Assembly (NCBI RefSeq): GCF_000270245.1
Contig: NC_015635.1
Coordinates: 3,596,001-3,660,000 of the forward strand
DNA length: 64,000 nt
Source: Microlunatus phosphovorus NM-1
GTDB lineage: Bacteria > Actinomycetota > Actinomycetes > Propionibacteriales > Propionibacteriaceae
Direction: 5' to 3'
Shown here: positions 50,802-59,001 of the stretch, piece by piece
Layout of the letters: every line of letters begins with the position of its first letter
Position numbering within the stretch: position 1 is the first letter of the stretch
Notes under the pieces: generated by a model
What the model was told of the DNA's origin: nothing
The model's database searches: none
What the model saw: the letters and a program-made list of their open reading frames with translations, nothing else
Position numbers and translations under genes: made by a program

Positions 50802-52097
50802 ATGAAGCACCAGACCCCCCGTCGACTCGTCATCGTCGTCCGCGCCGACCCGGTGATCTGTGGTCACTCCGGTGAGGCACGCAACCTGGCGGAGGCCGCC
50901 CTGGCCCGCGGCTTCACCGAGGTGCGCATCATCAGCTGGCCGATCCCCAAGCTGATCGAGTCGGGCCTGCCGCTGAAGCCGTTGGACGGCATCGCGCCCT
51001 ACAGCGACGGCATCATCGTCGAGCGGCCCGAGCCGGTCGGTGACTACAAGGTGCCCGACGGACGCTATCTCGCCGGCCTGACCGGACGTCTGGTCGAGCT
51101 CTTCACCGACGGCGTACCAACGCTGGCGATGTCGCTCTATCTCAGCCCGCACACGGTGGCAGTCACCGATGCCGTCCGCGCAGCCGAGGCGACCGGGCTG
51201 CCGGTGAACGTCACGACCATCGCCGAGGCCGTCGGTTCCGACATCACCAACGTGGTGCGCTCCTGCGTCGAGGAGAACCGCTTCGGCGCGGCCGCGCATG
51301 TGCTGTCGTCATACCTGAGCTCAGACGTACCGGTGGCCGTGTCGGAGTACACCCGGCAGTTGATCATCGAGTCGGCCGCCGCCATCGACGCCCGGCACGG
51401 CACCCGCTTCGCCATGCAGTGCGCCGAGCGGGTCGACATCTCCTATCCGGCGATCGACACCACCGAGTTCCTCGATCCCGACCCGATCGAGGTGGAGGCG
51501 ACGCTCGCCCGGCGCGGACTGCGGACCGGCGAGTATGTGCTGTTCTTGTCCCGATTGGCGCGCGCCAAGGGAGTGGACGATCTGATCGACGGTTTCGCGG
51601 CCAGCCAGCAGTGCGCGGGCCTCCGACTGGTGATCGCCGGCAACGGTCCCGAGGCTCGCCTGCTGCAGGAGTACGCCGCTGATTCCCCAGCGGCAGACCG
51701 GATCAGCTTCCTCGACGATGTGACTGACGCCGAGCGGTCGCCGCTGATGGCCGGCTGCGCGGCGTTTGTGCTGCCGACCAAGCCGCGACCGGAGTTCACC
51801 GAGACCTTCGGCATCGCCCTGGTGGAGAAGATGCTGTCCGGCGGCGGACCCGTCATCACCACCGAGACCGGCGGCGTCGGCGAGGCGGTCGGCGACACGG
51901 CCCTGATCGTGCCGACCGACGCTCCCGACGCGATCGCGGCCGCCCTGGACACCGCGATGCTGATGTCTGAGGGCGAGCGCCAGGAACTGGCTCGGCGGGC
52001 ACGTGACTACGCGATGCAGTTCGACCGGGCATTCGTCCTGGACCGACTGCTCTGTCGTGTGGAGCAGCCGAGGCTGGCAGAGATCACCGCTGCCTGA
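50802..52097 (+). CDS. Glycosyltransferase family 4 protein
   Basis: The start is ATG 50802 with GGAGGTAAC directly upstream. The 431-residue protein has a GT-B fold: an N-terminal acceptor domain (LVIVVRADPVICGHSGEARNLAEAA) and a C-terminal donor domain. The latter carries LFLSRLARAKGVDDLIDGF (~residue 248), LVIAGNGPEARLL, and the donor-binding E-x(7)-E region ETFGIALVEKMLSGGGPVITT (~343). It transfers a sugar from a nucleotide donor. Coupling with the GH92 gene suggests a role in making or remodelling a mannose-containing glycan (inference). Confidence 0.92.
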   Translation: MKHQTPRRLVIVVRADPVICGHSGEARNLAEAALARGFTEVRIISWPIPKLIESGLPLKPLDGIAPYSDGIIVERPEPVGDYKVPDGRYLAGLTGRLVELFTDGVPTLAMSLYLSPHTVAVTDAVRAAEATGLPVNVTTIAEAVGSDITNVVRSCVEENRFGAAAHVLSSYLSSDVPVAVSEYTRQLIIESAAAIDARHGTRFAMQCAERVDISYPAIDTTEFLDPDPIEVEATLARRGLRTGEYVLFLSRLARAKGVDDLIDGFAASQQCAGLRLVIAGNGPEARLLQEYAADSPAADRISFLDDVTDAERSPLMAGCAAFVLPTKPRPEFTETFGIALVEKMLSGGGPVITTETGGVGEAVGDTALIVPTDAPDAIAAALDTAMLMSEGERQELARRARDYAMQFDRAFVLDRLLCRVEQPRLAEITAA

Positions 52098-52110
52098 ATC
52101 AGGACGCGCC

Positions 52111-52395
52111 TCAGAACCTGGTGGCCGCCATCGCGATCACCAGGCCGACCATCACACCGCGCAACACCTTGCCGCTGGTGCTCACCACGGGCCAGGACAG
52201 ATAGGCGATCCAGAGGAAGAAGAGGAGCACGAGTGCCAGCGCCGGCAACGCGATCGGCAATGGTGCGAACAGACCGAGAGCGACCAGCAGCACGGTGGCC
52301 AACGGCAGCAGGGGCTTGGGCATGCTGCTGAGCCGCACGAGCGCGGGTCGACTCGCCTGCTCGATCTGCCGGCGAGTGCTGCTGGGTTCGGCCAT
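52111..52395 (-). CDS. Small membrane protein, DUF6703-like
   Basis: The 94-residue protein has a polar N-terminus (MAEPSSTRRQIEQASRPALVRL) and two or three membrane helices (LATVLLVALGLFAPLPIALPALALVLLFFLWIAYL, and a final GVMVGLVIAMA). Similar small actinobacterial proteins are grouped in DUF6703. Function is unknown. It is convergent with the GT4 gene. Confidence 0.75.
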   Translation of the reverse strand: MAEPSSTRRQIEQASRPALVRLSSMPKPLLPLATVLLVALGLFAPLPIALPALALVLLFFLWIAYLSWPVVSTSGKVLRGVMVGLVIAMAATRF

Positions 52396-52501
52396 CCCTC
52401 AATCCTATGAGCCTGCGGAGTGCGTCGCCCGTGATCGCCCGTGATCGCCCGCCGGCGTGCCCGGGAGCGCCCGCCCGCCGGCATGCCCGCACCAGTCCAA
52501 C

Positions 52502-52629
52502 CCCCACTTCGCATCTCTAGTTGCACTCCGCACCACATCCATCGCCCCCGATTCGACTCCGCACCATTTAGTTGCACTCCGCACCACGTCTACGCGGTGC
52601 GGAGTCGCATCAAATGGTGCGAAGTGGGG
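52502..52629. repeat. Nested palindromic element (128 bp) upstream of the zinc operon
   Basis: The outer arms CCCCACTTCGCA (52502-52513) and TGCGAAGTGGGG (52618-52629) are exact complements. Inside, ACTCCGCACC (52577-52586) pairs with GGTGCGGAGT, and CACCATTTAG-like and CAAATGGTG-like flanks extend this stem. The motif ACTCCGCACCA occurs three times in direct orientation and once more in inverted form. No gene is present. Confidence 0.8.
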
Positions 52630-52643
52630 AATGGGGTGGCCCC

Positions 52644-52827
52644 CGCGTACGTTCGTGGCCCGTGGGCGCAGGACGTACCCGGACCAGGCGCACCGCGCGT
52701 ACGTTCGTGGCCCGTGGGCGCAGGACGTACCCGGACCAGGCTCACCCCGCGTACGTTTCTGGCCCGTGGGCGCAAGACGTACCCGGACCAGGCGCACCCC
52801 GCGTACGTTTCTGGCCCGTGGGCGCCG
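52644..52827. repeat. Tandem array of 3.5 copies of a 52-bp unit
   Basis: Units start at 52644, 52696, 52748 and 52800 (the last incomplete), with an exact 52-bp period and few differences. Each unit holds GTACGT ... ACGTAC arms around a GGCCCGTGGGC core and could form a hairpin. The array ends 35 bp before the zinc promoter. Copies are contiguous without spacers, so it is not a CRISPR array. Confidence 0.92.
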
Positions 52828-52861
52828 AACGTCCACCAGCCACGCTCAACAGACCATCGAT

Positions 52862-52891
52862 TTGAAAACCATTCTCACTTAGGCTGATAAT
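52862..52891 (+). promoter_or_regulatory. znuA promoter with overlapping Zur box
   Basis: TTGAAA (52862-52867) and GATAAT (52886-52891) are separated by 18 bp. The dyad TGAAAACCATTCTCA (52863-52877) overlaps the -35 box and resembles actinobacterial Zur sites. The expected start of transcription, about 7 bp after the -10 box, falls on the ATG at 52899, so the message is probably leaderless. Confidence 0.75.
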
Positions 52892-52898
52892 GGTTGCC

Positions 52899-53891
52899 AT
52901 GTTGAACATCCCGCGCGCGCTCGGCGCTGCTGCCCTCGGTTGCACTCTCCTCCTTGCAGCGGCTTGCGGCAGCACTGCTGAGGAGCCGAAATCGGCCGAG
53001 CCTGGTCAGCTGAAGGTCGTCACGGCGTTTTATCCCCTGCAGTTCGTCGCCGAGCGCGTCGCGGGTCAACATGCCACCGTCGAGAGCCTCACCGCACCCG
53101 GTGCCGAGCCGCACGACGTCGAGCTGACTCCCATGCAGGTCGCCTCCGTCTCCGATGCCAGCGCGGTCGTCTACATCAAGGGCTTCCAGCCAGCCGTGGA
53201 CGAGGCGGTGGCGCAGAGCGGCAACCAGCAGGTGCTCGACACCACCTCCGTCGTGCCGCTCCAGACGCAGGCCGAGGAGCATGACCACGAGCACGCCGAC
53301 GACTCCCCCGCTGACGAGCACGCCGAGGAAGAGGGCGACGAGCACGGCGACGAAGAGCACGAGCACGGTGGTCTCGATCCGCATGTCTGGCTCAACCCGG
53401 TGAACATGGTCAAGATCACCGACGCCGTCGTCGCCCAGCTGTCCGGGATCGACCCGGATCATGCCTCCGACTACGCGGCGAACGGCAAGACTCTGGTCGG
53501 TGAGCTCAACACGCTGGACACCTCGTACGCGGAAGGGCTCAAGACCTGCGACCGCCGCGAGTTCATCACCAGCCATGCCGCGTTCGGCTACCTCGCCGAG
53601 CAGTACAAGCTGACCCAGATCGGCATCAGCGGTCTGTCGCCGGACGCCGAACCGTCGCCGGCTCGGATCGCTGCAGTGCAGCAGGAGGCGAAAGAGCACG
53701 GGATCACCACCATCTTCTACGAGACCCTGGTCTCCCCTGCCGTCGCCAAGTCGATCGCGGGTGACCTCGGACTGAAGACCGACGTTCTCGATCCAATCGA
53801 GGCGATTACTCCGGAATCGGCCGGAGACAACTACATTGCCGTCATGCAAAGCAATCTGACCGCGCTGGAGAAAGCGAACGGATGCCACTGA
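52899..53891 (+). CDS. znuA: Zinc ABC transporter substrate-binding lipoprotein
   Basis: I prefer ATG 52899 to the ATG at 52890, which overlaps the -10 box. The ~330-residue protein has a signal with lipobox LLAAACGS, the KVVTAFYPLQFVAERV and EPHDVELTPMQVASVSDA motifs of cluster A-I binding proteins, and a loop rich in His/Asp/Glu (EEHDHEHADD and DEHGDEEHEHGG, ~residues 125-155). It then has LDPHVWLNPVNM and FITSHAAFGYLAEQY. It captures Zn(II) outside the membrane. The gene ends with a 10-bp overlap into znuC. Zur repression is expected under zinc sufficiency. Confidence 0.95.
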   Translation: MLNIPRALGAAALGCTLLLAAACGSTAEEPKSAEPGQLKVVTAFYPLQFVAERVAGQHATVESLTAPGAEPHDVELTPMQVASVSDASAVVYIKGFQPAVDEAVAQSGNQQVLDTTSVVPLQTQAEEHDHEHADDSPADEHAEEEGDEHGDEEHEHGGLDPHVWLNPVNMVKITDAVVAQLSGIDPDHASDYAANGKTLVGELNTLDTSYAEGLKTCDRREFITSHAAFGYLAEQYKLTQIGISGLSPDAEPSPARIAAVQQEAKEHGITTIFYETLVSPAVAKSIAGDLGLKTDVLDPIEAITPESAGDNYIAVMQSNLTALEKANGCH

Positions 53892-54706
53892 GCTCCCCCG
53901 CCGACAGCAAGTCGACCGGGTCTGGCGCGAGCGCCGACCCGGTCTTGCGGGTTGAGGACCTCTCGGTCTTCCTCGGTGGGCTGCCGGTGCTGCGCGGGAT
54001 CTCGATGTCGGTCCGTGCCGGCGAAGCAGTCGCGCTGCTCGGCGGCAACGGTTCCGGCAAGTCAACCCTGGTCCGAGCTGCACTGGGGCTGTTGCCGGTC
54101 GAGCGCGGCTCGATCAGCCTGTTCGGCAGCCCACTGGGCACGTTCCGTCGCTGGTCGCGCATCGGCTACGTGCCGCAGCGCTCCACCGCGCCCGCCAGCG
54201 GCGCCACCGTCGCCGAGGTCGTCTCCTCCGGTCGGCTGGCGTTGCGCAAGCCCTTCATCCCCCGTTCGGCGAAGGACAAGCGAGCCGTGCACGACGCGCT
54301 GGAGCTGGTCGGCATGGGCGGACGGGCCAAATCCGACGTACGCGAGCTGTCCGGCGGGCAGCAGCAGCGGGTGCTGATCGCCCGCGCCCTGGCCGGCGAA
54401 CCGGAGCTGCTGGTCCTCGACGAGCCGACCGCCGGCGTCGACCTCGAGCATCAGCATGTGCTGGCCGACGTGATCTCGGCCCGGGTCAACGCCGGTCTGG
54501 CAGTGGTCGTGGTGTTGCACGAGGTCGGCCCGTTGACTCCGCTGATCGATCGTGGCGTGCTGTTGCGGGAGGGCCGAGTGATCGCCCAGGGCCCGTTGGC
54601 TGAGCTCCAGCACACGACCGGTCAGCTGCTGGCCCACCGCCGGACCGGCCACGAGCACGTCGACCCGGAGCCCGAGGGCTGGCTCGAAGGGACGGTTGAC
54701 CACTGA
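53882..54706 (+). CDS. znuC: Zinc ABC transporter ATP-binding protein
   Basis: The 274-residue ATPase has Walker A LLGGNGSGKSTLVRA (~residue 57), the signature ELSGGQQQRVLIARALAG (~157), Walker B LLVLDEPTAGVD (~178) and the switch His in VVVVLHEVG. It energises zinc uptake through ZnuB. It overlaps both neighbours (10 bp with znuA, and TGATG with znuB), so the operon is translated in a coupled way. Confidence 0.97.
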   Translation: MPLSSPADSKSTGSGASADPVLRVEDLSVFLGGLPVLRGISMSVRAGEAVALLGGNGSGKSTLVRAALGLLPVERGSISLFGSPLGTFRRWSRIGYVPQRSTAPASGATVAEVVSSGRLALRKPFIPRSAKDKRAVHDALELVGMGGRAKSDVRELSGGQQQRVLIARALAGEPELLVLDEPTAGVDLEHQHVLADVISARVNAGLAVVVVLHEVGPLTPLIDRGVLLREGRVIAQGPLAELQHTTGQLLAHRRTGHEHVDPEPEGWLEGTVDH

Positions 54707-55704
54707 TGGAGATCCTGGCCTATCCGTTCATGCAGCGCGCGTTGCTCGCGGCGCTCCTCACCGGGATCATCGCGCCGGCCATCGGCATCTATATCGTGCA
54801 GCGCCGGCTCAGTCTGCTGGGCGACGGACTCGGTCACGTGGCGATCGCCGGCGTGGGGCTGGCCCTGATGACCGGCCAGGCACCGATCCCGTGGGCCGTC
54901 GCGGTCTGTGTCGCGGGTGCGGTGGTCGTGGAGATCCTCCGACAGCAGGGCAAGGCGACCGGCGATGTCGGTCTGGCCATCCTGTTCTACGGCGGGCTGG
55001 CCGCCGGCGTGCTCATGTCCGGCATCGCCGGACAAGGCGCCGCCGCGCTCTCGCAGTATCTGTTCGGATCGCTGACCACGGTCACCGCCGCCGATCTGGC
55101 CGTGATCGGCGTGCTGGCCGTCCTCGTCTTGGTCCCGACTCTCGGACTCGCGCCCCAGGTGTTCGCCGTCAGCACCGACGAGGAGTTCGCCCGCACCCAA
55201 GGCTTGCGCGTCCGGCTCTACAACATCCTCATCGTGGTCCTCGCCGCCGTCACGGTGACTCTCGCGATGCGTACGGTCGGTCTGCTGCTGGTGAGCGCAC
55301 TGATGGTGGTTCCGGTGGCTGCCGCGCAGAATCTGGTCCGCGGCTTCTATGCAGCGTTGATCACGGCGATGGTGGTCGGGGTCAGCGTCACCGTCGGCGG
55401 CGCGATGGGCTCGTTCTATCTGGACACGCCGCCCGGCGCGCTGATCGTGGTCCTCGCCATCGTGGTGTTCGTCCTCAGCTGGCCGTACTCGGCACTGATC
55501 TCAAAGCGACGTAGAGTGGCACCCGTGCTACCGGAGCTGGTTGACGACGAGACCCTGCTGCCACACGTTGCGGTGCCCGAGGCCCATCCCCACAAACACG
55601 GCCCCGACTGCGAGCATCCGGCGATCCGGCACGGTGACCACACCGACTACGTGCACGAGGGCCATCGACACGCCCAGCACGGCGACCACTACGACGAGCA
55701 CTGA
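54706..55704 (+). CDS. znuB: Zinc ABC transporter permease with His-rich C-terminal tail
   Basis: The 332-residue protein has the usual eight or so membrane helices of ABC-3 metal permeases (LLTGIIAPAIGIYIVQRRLSLLGDGLGHVAIAGVGLAL; LLLVSALMVVPVAAAQNL). After the last helix it has an unusual ~65-residue hydrophilic tail containing HPHKHGPDCEHPAIRHGDH and HEGHRHAQHGDHYDEH. This tail is placed in the cytoplasm by topology and could hold or sense zinc. The gene overlaps znuC and zur by one-base TGATG junctions. Confidence 0.96.
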   Translation: MEILAYPFMQRALLAALLTGIIAPAIGIYIVQRRLSLLGDGLGHVAIAGVGLALMTGQAPIPWAVAVCVAGAVVVEILRQQGKATGDVGLAILFYGGLAAGVLMSGIAGQGAAALSQYLFGSLTTVTAADLAVIGVLAVLVLVPTLGLAPQVFAVSTDEEFARTQGLRVRLYNILIVVLAAVTVTLAMRTVGLLLVSALMVVPVAAAQNLVRGFYAALITAMVVGVSVTVGGAMGSFYLDTPPGALIVVLAIVVFVLSWPYSALISKRRRVAPVLPELVDDETLLPHVAVPEAHPHKHGPDCEHPAIRHGDHTDYVHEGHRHAQHGDHYDEH

Positions 55705-56102
55705 TGGTCACTCAACACGCAGCGACCCCACAGCGCCGTACCCGTCAGCGGGCGGCCGTCCAGGAAGTGCTGGGCGAGCTGCACGAGTTCCGCACCGCCC
55801 AGCAGATCCACGACGAGCTACGCAAGCGTGGCGACAGCATCGGCCTGACCACCGTCTATCGGACGCTGCAGTCACTGGCCGAGGCCGGCGAACTGGATGC
55901 GCTGCGCACGGCCGAGGGCGAGACTGCCTATCGTCGTTGCTCCGACGGTCATCACCATCACCTGGTGTGCCGCACCTGCGGCCGTACGGTCGAGGTGTCC
56001 GGTCCGGCCGTGGAGCGTTGGGCGAACGCCGTCGCCACCGAGCACGGATTCCGCGACGTCAGCCACGACCTGGAGATCTTCGGCACCTGCAGCAACTGCT
56101 GA
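55704..56102 (+). CDS. zur: Fur-family zinc-dependent repressor Zur
   Basis: The 132-residue protein has a winged helix (TAQQIHDELRKRGDSIGLTTVYRTLQSLAEAGEL), the HHHHLVCRTCGRTVEV segment with Cys-x2-Cys, and a final GTCSNC. These give the structural zinc site and His-rich regulatory site of Zur. It is the last gene of znuA-znuC-znuB-zur and likely represses its own operon at the box overlapping the -35 element. Actinobacteria often keep zur between uppS and glyS, as here in broad terms. Confidence 0.95.
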   Translation: MVTQHAATPQRRTRQRAAVQEVLGELHEFRTAQQIHDELRKRGDSIGLTTVYRTLQSLAEAGELDALRTAEGETAYRRCSDGHHHHLVCRTCGRTVEVSGPAVERWANAVATEHGFRDVSHDLEIFGTCSNC

Positions 56103-56119
56103 CTTCGGGACGACGCACT

Positions 56120-57994
56120 TCAGCGGCAGGTCGCCGCCTTCATCTTCACCGGCACCTCGCGCACCTTCGGCGTGTGCGACACCCGCACCGTCGCGCTGTC
56201 CTCCGCGCTGCCGGTGAACACCGCCTTCACGGTCACCGATGAATCGGCAGGAATCGTGATCGGGACCGTCCCGACCGGCCGCCCGTACATCGTGCCGTGC
56301 GCGGCCGGACGCCGAATGTCGGCACCGGTCGCGTCGGCAACGGTGTTCTTCTTGTAGTTGGCGCTGGTTCCCCACACCACCGGTTTGCCGTCGATGGTGA
56401 CCGACTTCAGCTTGCCTCCGACCGGGCCGTAGACCTGCACGAGCTGACGGTCACCGCCCGGTGGGATGTGCTTCTGGTGAGCCCGGACATACTCCGGCAA
56501 TGCATCGATCTGGTCCTTGGGCAGTGTGTTGACCACCGTCGCCGTCACCGTGTGCGTCGGCGTCGCCTCGCAGGTGTTCGTCGAGACCTTGATCTGCTCG
56601 TCCATGTAGTAGCTCATCTTCGAGGTGGAGTCCGCCTTGTTGTAGACGCCGAGCACAGTGGCCGACTCGTTGTCGGCAGGCAGCATGGTCCCCACCGGTG
56701 TCGTCAGCAGCACGGACTGCTCTTCGGTCCTGGCGCTCCACACCTTGAGCCGCTGCTCGGCCACGATCGGCTTCAGCTGCGCGAGATAGGCCCGCGGGTC
56801 TCCCTTCCCGCTCGTGACAGCGCTGAAGATCGTCTGGGCGGCGGAGGCAAACACCTTGTCCTGGGTCTCGCCGTCGGGATACTTCGCATAGACCTCCGAC
56901 AGCAGATATGGCACCGCATTGCCCGGCGTGAGGGTCGTTTCGTCCGCGAGCTTGATGGGGCCGGTGACATTCAGCAGATAGGCGAGGGCAACCGGGTCGA
57001 AGGAGATCACGCCGTCGACCTGCCCGCCGAACCGGTCCTGCCACATCGCGGTGGCCATCTTCGCCGTGGTCGGGAAGTCCGGGGTCATGGTGAGGTTGGC
57101 GACGAATTTGATCGAGCGCTCGGTGTAGATCTTGTCCCAATCGGAGTTTCGCTTGCCGTGCGGGACATACGGCGCCTTCTTGTAGGGATGCGGGAAGCTC
57201 GCCGAACTGGCCTGCCGGCCCAGGGTGATCTTGCCGTCATCGACCACCAGCATGGCCATCGAGGCCGGGTTGCCGCCGCTGGCGCGCTCCTCGGCGTTGT
57301 TCTGGAAGATCAGCAGATAGTGCCTGGTGCCTTCTCCGCCGAGGATTCCAGGGAGCAGGGGCAGCGTGGCACTCAGCTCCTGGCTGATCGGCGCAAGCTC
57401 GCTCAGCTGATCCTGCAGCTTCTCGACGGGCGCGCTCAGCTGCGGTACGACCCGCGTGGTGTCGATGTCGGCTGCCGCGGTGTTGGCCGCCTGGATCGCC
57501 TCGTTGACCTCGGTCGTCACCGGAGCCAGCCGCTTGATGGGCTCGATGTCGATCCGGCCGTTCTTGGGCTTCAGGTTGTCGATGCCCACTCCGTTGGCAC
57601 CGGTCGCCAACGGCCCGACCCCGTCACGAACCAGGGCATCGACCAGCTCGGTCGTCTGCCGGAACGCTTTCAGGTTGGGGCCGATCCACCAGACATGCTC
57701 ATAAGCGGCCCAGACGGGTCCACCCGTCTTGCTCGCGGCCTCGTCAGCGCTGGCGCGGAGCGGCGCATAGAGGGCCGGCAGATCCTGGTCCGCTTTGCCC
57801 AGCGCCGACCGGAACACCTGCAGCTGGTCTTGGGCCTGCTCCATCGACTTCTTGGCCGCCAGGGCCTGCCGACCGACGTACGCGGTGAGCCCGGCAGCAA
57901 TGAGGATGCCGAGCACGATGAGCAGGATGACGACCCGCCGGCGCCGACGCGGCGCGGCGGCCTTGGGCACAACAGAACCAGACATCTCGGCCAC
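56120..57994 (-). CDS. DUF4012 membrane-anchored extracellular protein
   Basis: The ~624-residue protein starts at GTG 57994 or ATG 57985. It has a basic cytoplasmic tip (RRRRRVV), one membrane helix (~20-42, ILLIVLGILIAAGLTAYVG), a coiled-coil-like helical region (~45-210) and the DUF4012 core with NNAEERASGGNPASMAMLVVDDG and MWQDRFGGQVDGVISFDPVALAYLL. It ends in a beta-rich domain. In actinobacteria such proteins are often near envelope polysaccharide genes; here uppS is next door. Function is unknown. Confidence 0.9.
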   Translation of the reverse strand: MAEMSGSVVPKAAAPRRRRRVVILLIVLGILIAAGLTAYVGRQALAAKKSMEQAQDQLQVFRSALGKADQDLPALYAPLRASADEAASKTGGPVWAAYEHVWWIGPNLKAFRQTTELVDALVRDGVGPLATGANGVGIDNLKPKNGRIDIEPIKRLAPVTTEVNEAIQAANTAAADIDTTRVVPQLSAPVEKLQDQLSELAPISQELSATLPLLPGILGGEGTRHYLLIFQNNAEERASGGNPASMAMLVVDDGKITLGRQASSASFPHPYKKAPYVPHGKRNSDWDKIYTERSIKFVANLTMTPDFPTTAKMATAMWQDRFGGQVDGVISFDPVALAYLLNVTGPIKLADETTLTPGNAVPYLLSEVYAKYPDGETQDKVFASAAQTIFSAVTSGKGDPRAYLAQLKPIVAEQRLKVWSARTEEQSVLLTTPVGTMLPADNESATVLGVYNKADSTSKMSYYMDEQIKVSTNTCEATPTHTVTATVVNTLPKDQIDALPEYVRAHQKHIPPGGDRQLVQVYGPVGGKLKSVTIDGKPVVWGTSANYKKNTVADATGADIRRPAAHGTMYGRPVGTVPITIPADSSVTVKAVFTGSAEDSATVRVSHTPKVREVPVKMKAATCR

Positions 57995-58124
57995 GAGACT
58001 GTGGCGTCCTTTCCCCCGAAAAGTACGACGAGAACGGCTCAAGGGTAGGTGAACGTTCCCGGTGCTCGTGTCGAATTCAGCCGATCCACAGTCGAAATGG
58101 AGTCGATCTTGAGAATCCGGTCAG

Positions 58125-58192
58125 GTCACCTGGTTGGGCCCTGTCACCTGGTTGGGCCCTGTCACTTGGTTGGCCCTGTCACTTGGTTGGGC
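58125..58192. repeat. 18-bp tandem repeat forming the 3' end of uppS
   Basis: Units on the plus strand: GTCACCTGGTTGGGCCCT at 58125-58142 and 58143-58160, a 17-bp version lacking one G at 58161-58177, and a fourth partial unit to 58192. The uppS stop codon (58162-58164) lies in the shortened unit. Read on the minus strand, each full unit encodes the six residues PNQVTG. Confidence 0.93.
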
Positions 58193-58983
58193 ACCGCACC
58201 GCCGTAGCGCCGGTCGCGGTCGGCATACAGCTCGATCGCCCGCCACAGGTCCCGCCGGTCGAAGTCCGGCCAGAGCCGGTCGAGGAACACCAGCTCCGCG
58301 TACGCCGACTGCCACAGTAGGAAGTTCGAGGTGCGCTGCTCACCGGATGAGCGGACGAACAGGTCCACATCAGGGATGCCCGGCTCGTCCAGGAACTGGC
58401 GGAACCGGGCCTCGGTGATCTTGCTCGGATCCAGCCGGCCGGCCGCGGCGAGCTCGGCGATCTTGCGGGTGGCGTCCACGATCTCGGCCCGGCCGCCGTA
58501 GTTCACGCAGAACTGCAGGGTCAGCACGTCGTTGTCGATGGTGCGCCGCTCGGCCTCCTCCAGCTCGCTGATCACGCTGCGCCACAGTCGCGGTCGCCGA
58601 CCCGCCCAGCGGACCCGAACCCCCATCGCATCCATCTGGTCGCGCCGGCGCCGGATCACGTCTCGGTTGAACCCCATCAGCCACCGCACCTCATCCGGGG
58701 TCCGGCTCCAGTTCTCGGTGGAGAACGCGTACGCCGACAGGTATTTCACCCCGATCTCGATGGCGCCCTCGATCACGTCGAACAGCGACGCCTCCCCCAT
58801 CGCATGGCCCTCGGTGCGCGGCAGGTTGCGTGCCTTCGCCCAACGGCCGTTGCCGTCCATCACGATCGCCACGTGCTGCGGCACCTTCTTGGCCGGGATC
58901 AGCGGCGGCCGAGCCCCGCTCGGATGCGGCGTGGGCGGAGCCGGCGGTTGCGACCGGGCGCGTCGAGTGGGTTCCTTGGCCAT
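58162..58983 (-). CDS. uppS: Isoprenyl transferase (undecaprenyl/decaprenyl diphosphate synthase family)
   Basis: The ~273-residue cis-prenyltransferase makes the long-chain polyprenyl diphosphate carrier for wall synthesis. Signatures are [27 protein letters not shown] (~residue 37, catalytic Asp), [12 protein letters not shown], and [18 protein letters not shown] near the end. The start is ATG 58983; a Pro-rich stretch ([11 protein letters not shown]) precedes the core. The C-terminus PNQVTGPTK is derived from an 18-bp tandem repeat. It is divergent from recO with an 18-bp gap. Confidence 0.96.
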   Translation of the reverse strand: MAKEPTRRARSQPPAPPTPHPSGARPPLIPAKKVPQHVAIVMDGNGRWAKARNLPRTEGHAMGEASLFDVIEGAIEIGVKYLSAYAFSTENWSRTPDEVRWLMGFNRDVIRRRRDQMDAMGVRVRWAGRRPRLWRSVISELEEAERRTIDNDVLTLQFCVNYGGRAEIVDATRKIAELAAAGRLDPSKITEARFRQFLDEPGIPDVDLFVRSSGEQRTSNFLLWQSAYAELVFLDRLWPDFDRRDLWRAIELYADRDRRYGGAVPNQVTGPTK

Positions 58984-59001
58984 GATGGGGACAATAGCGA
59001 G

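Noticed and set aside
52644-52827. CRISPR array
   Set aside because: The 52-bp units are contiguous, with no unique spacers, and there are no cas genes in the window.
52890-52898. znuA start at ATG 52890
   Set aside because: This ATG overlaps the GATAAT -10 box and would lie upstream of the expected transcription start.
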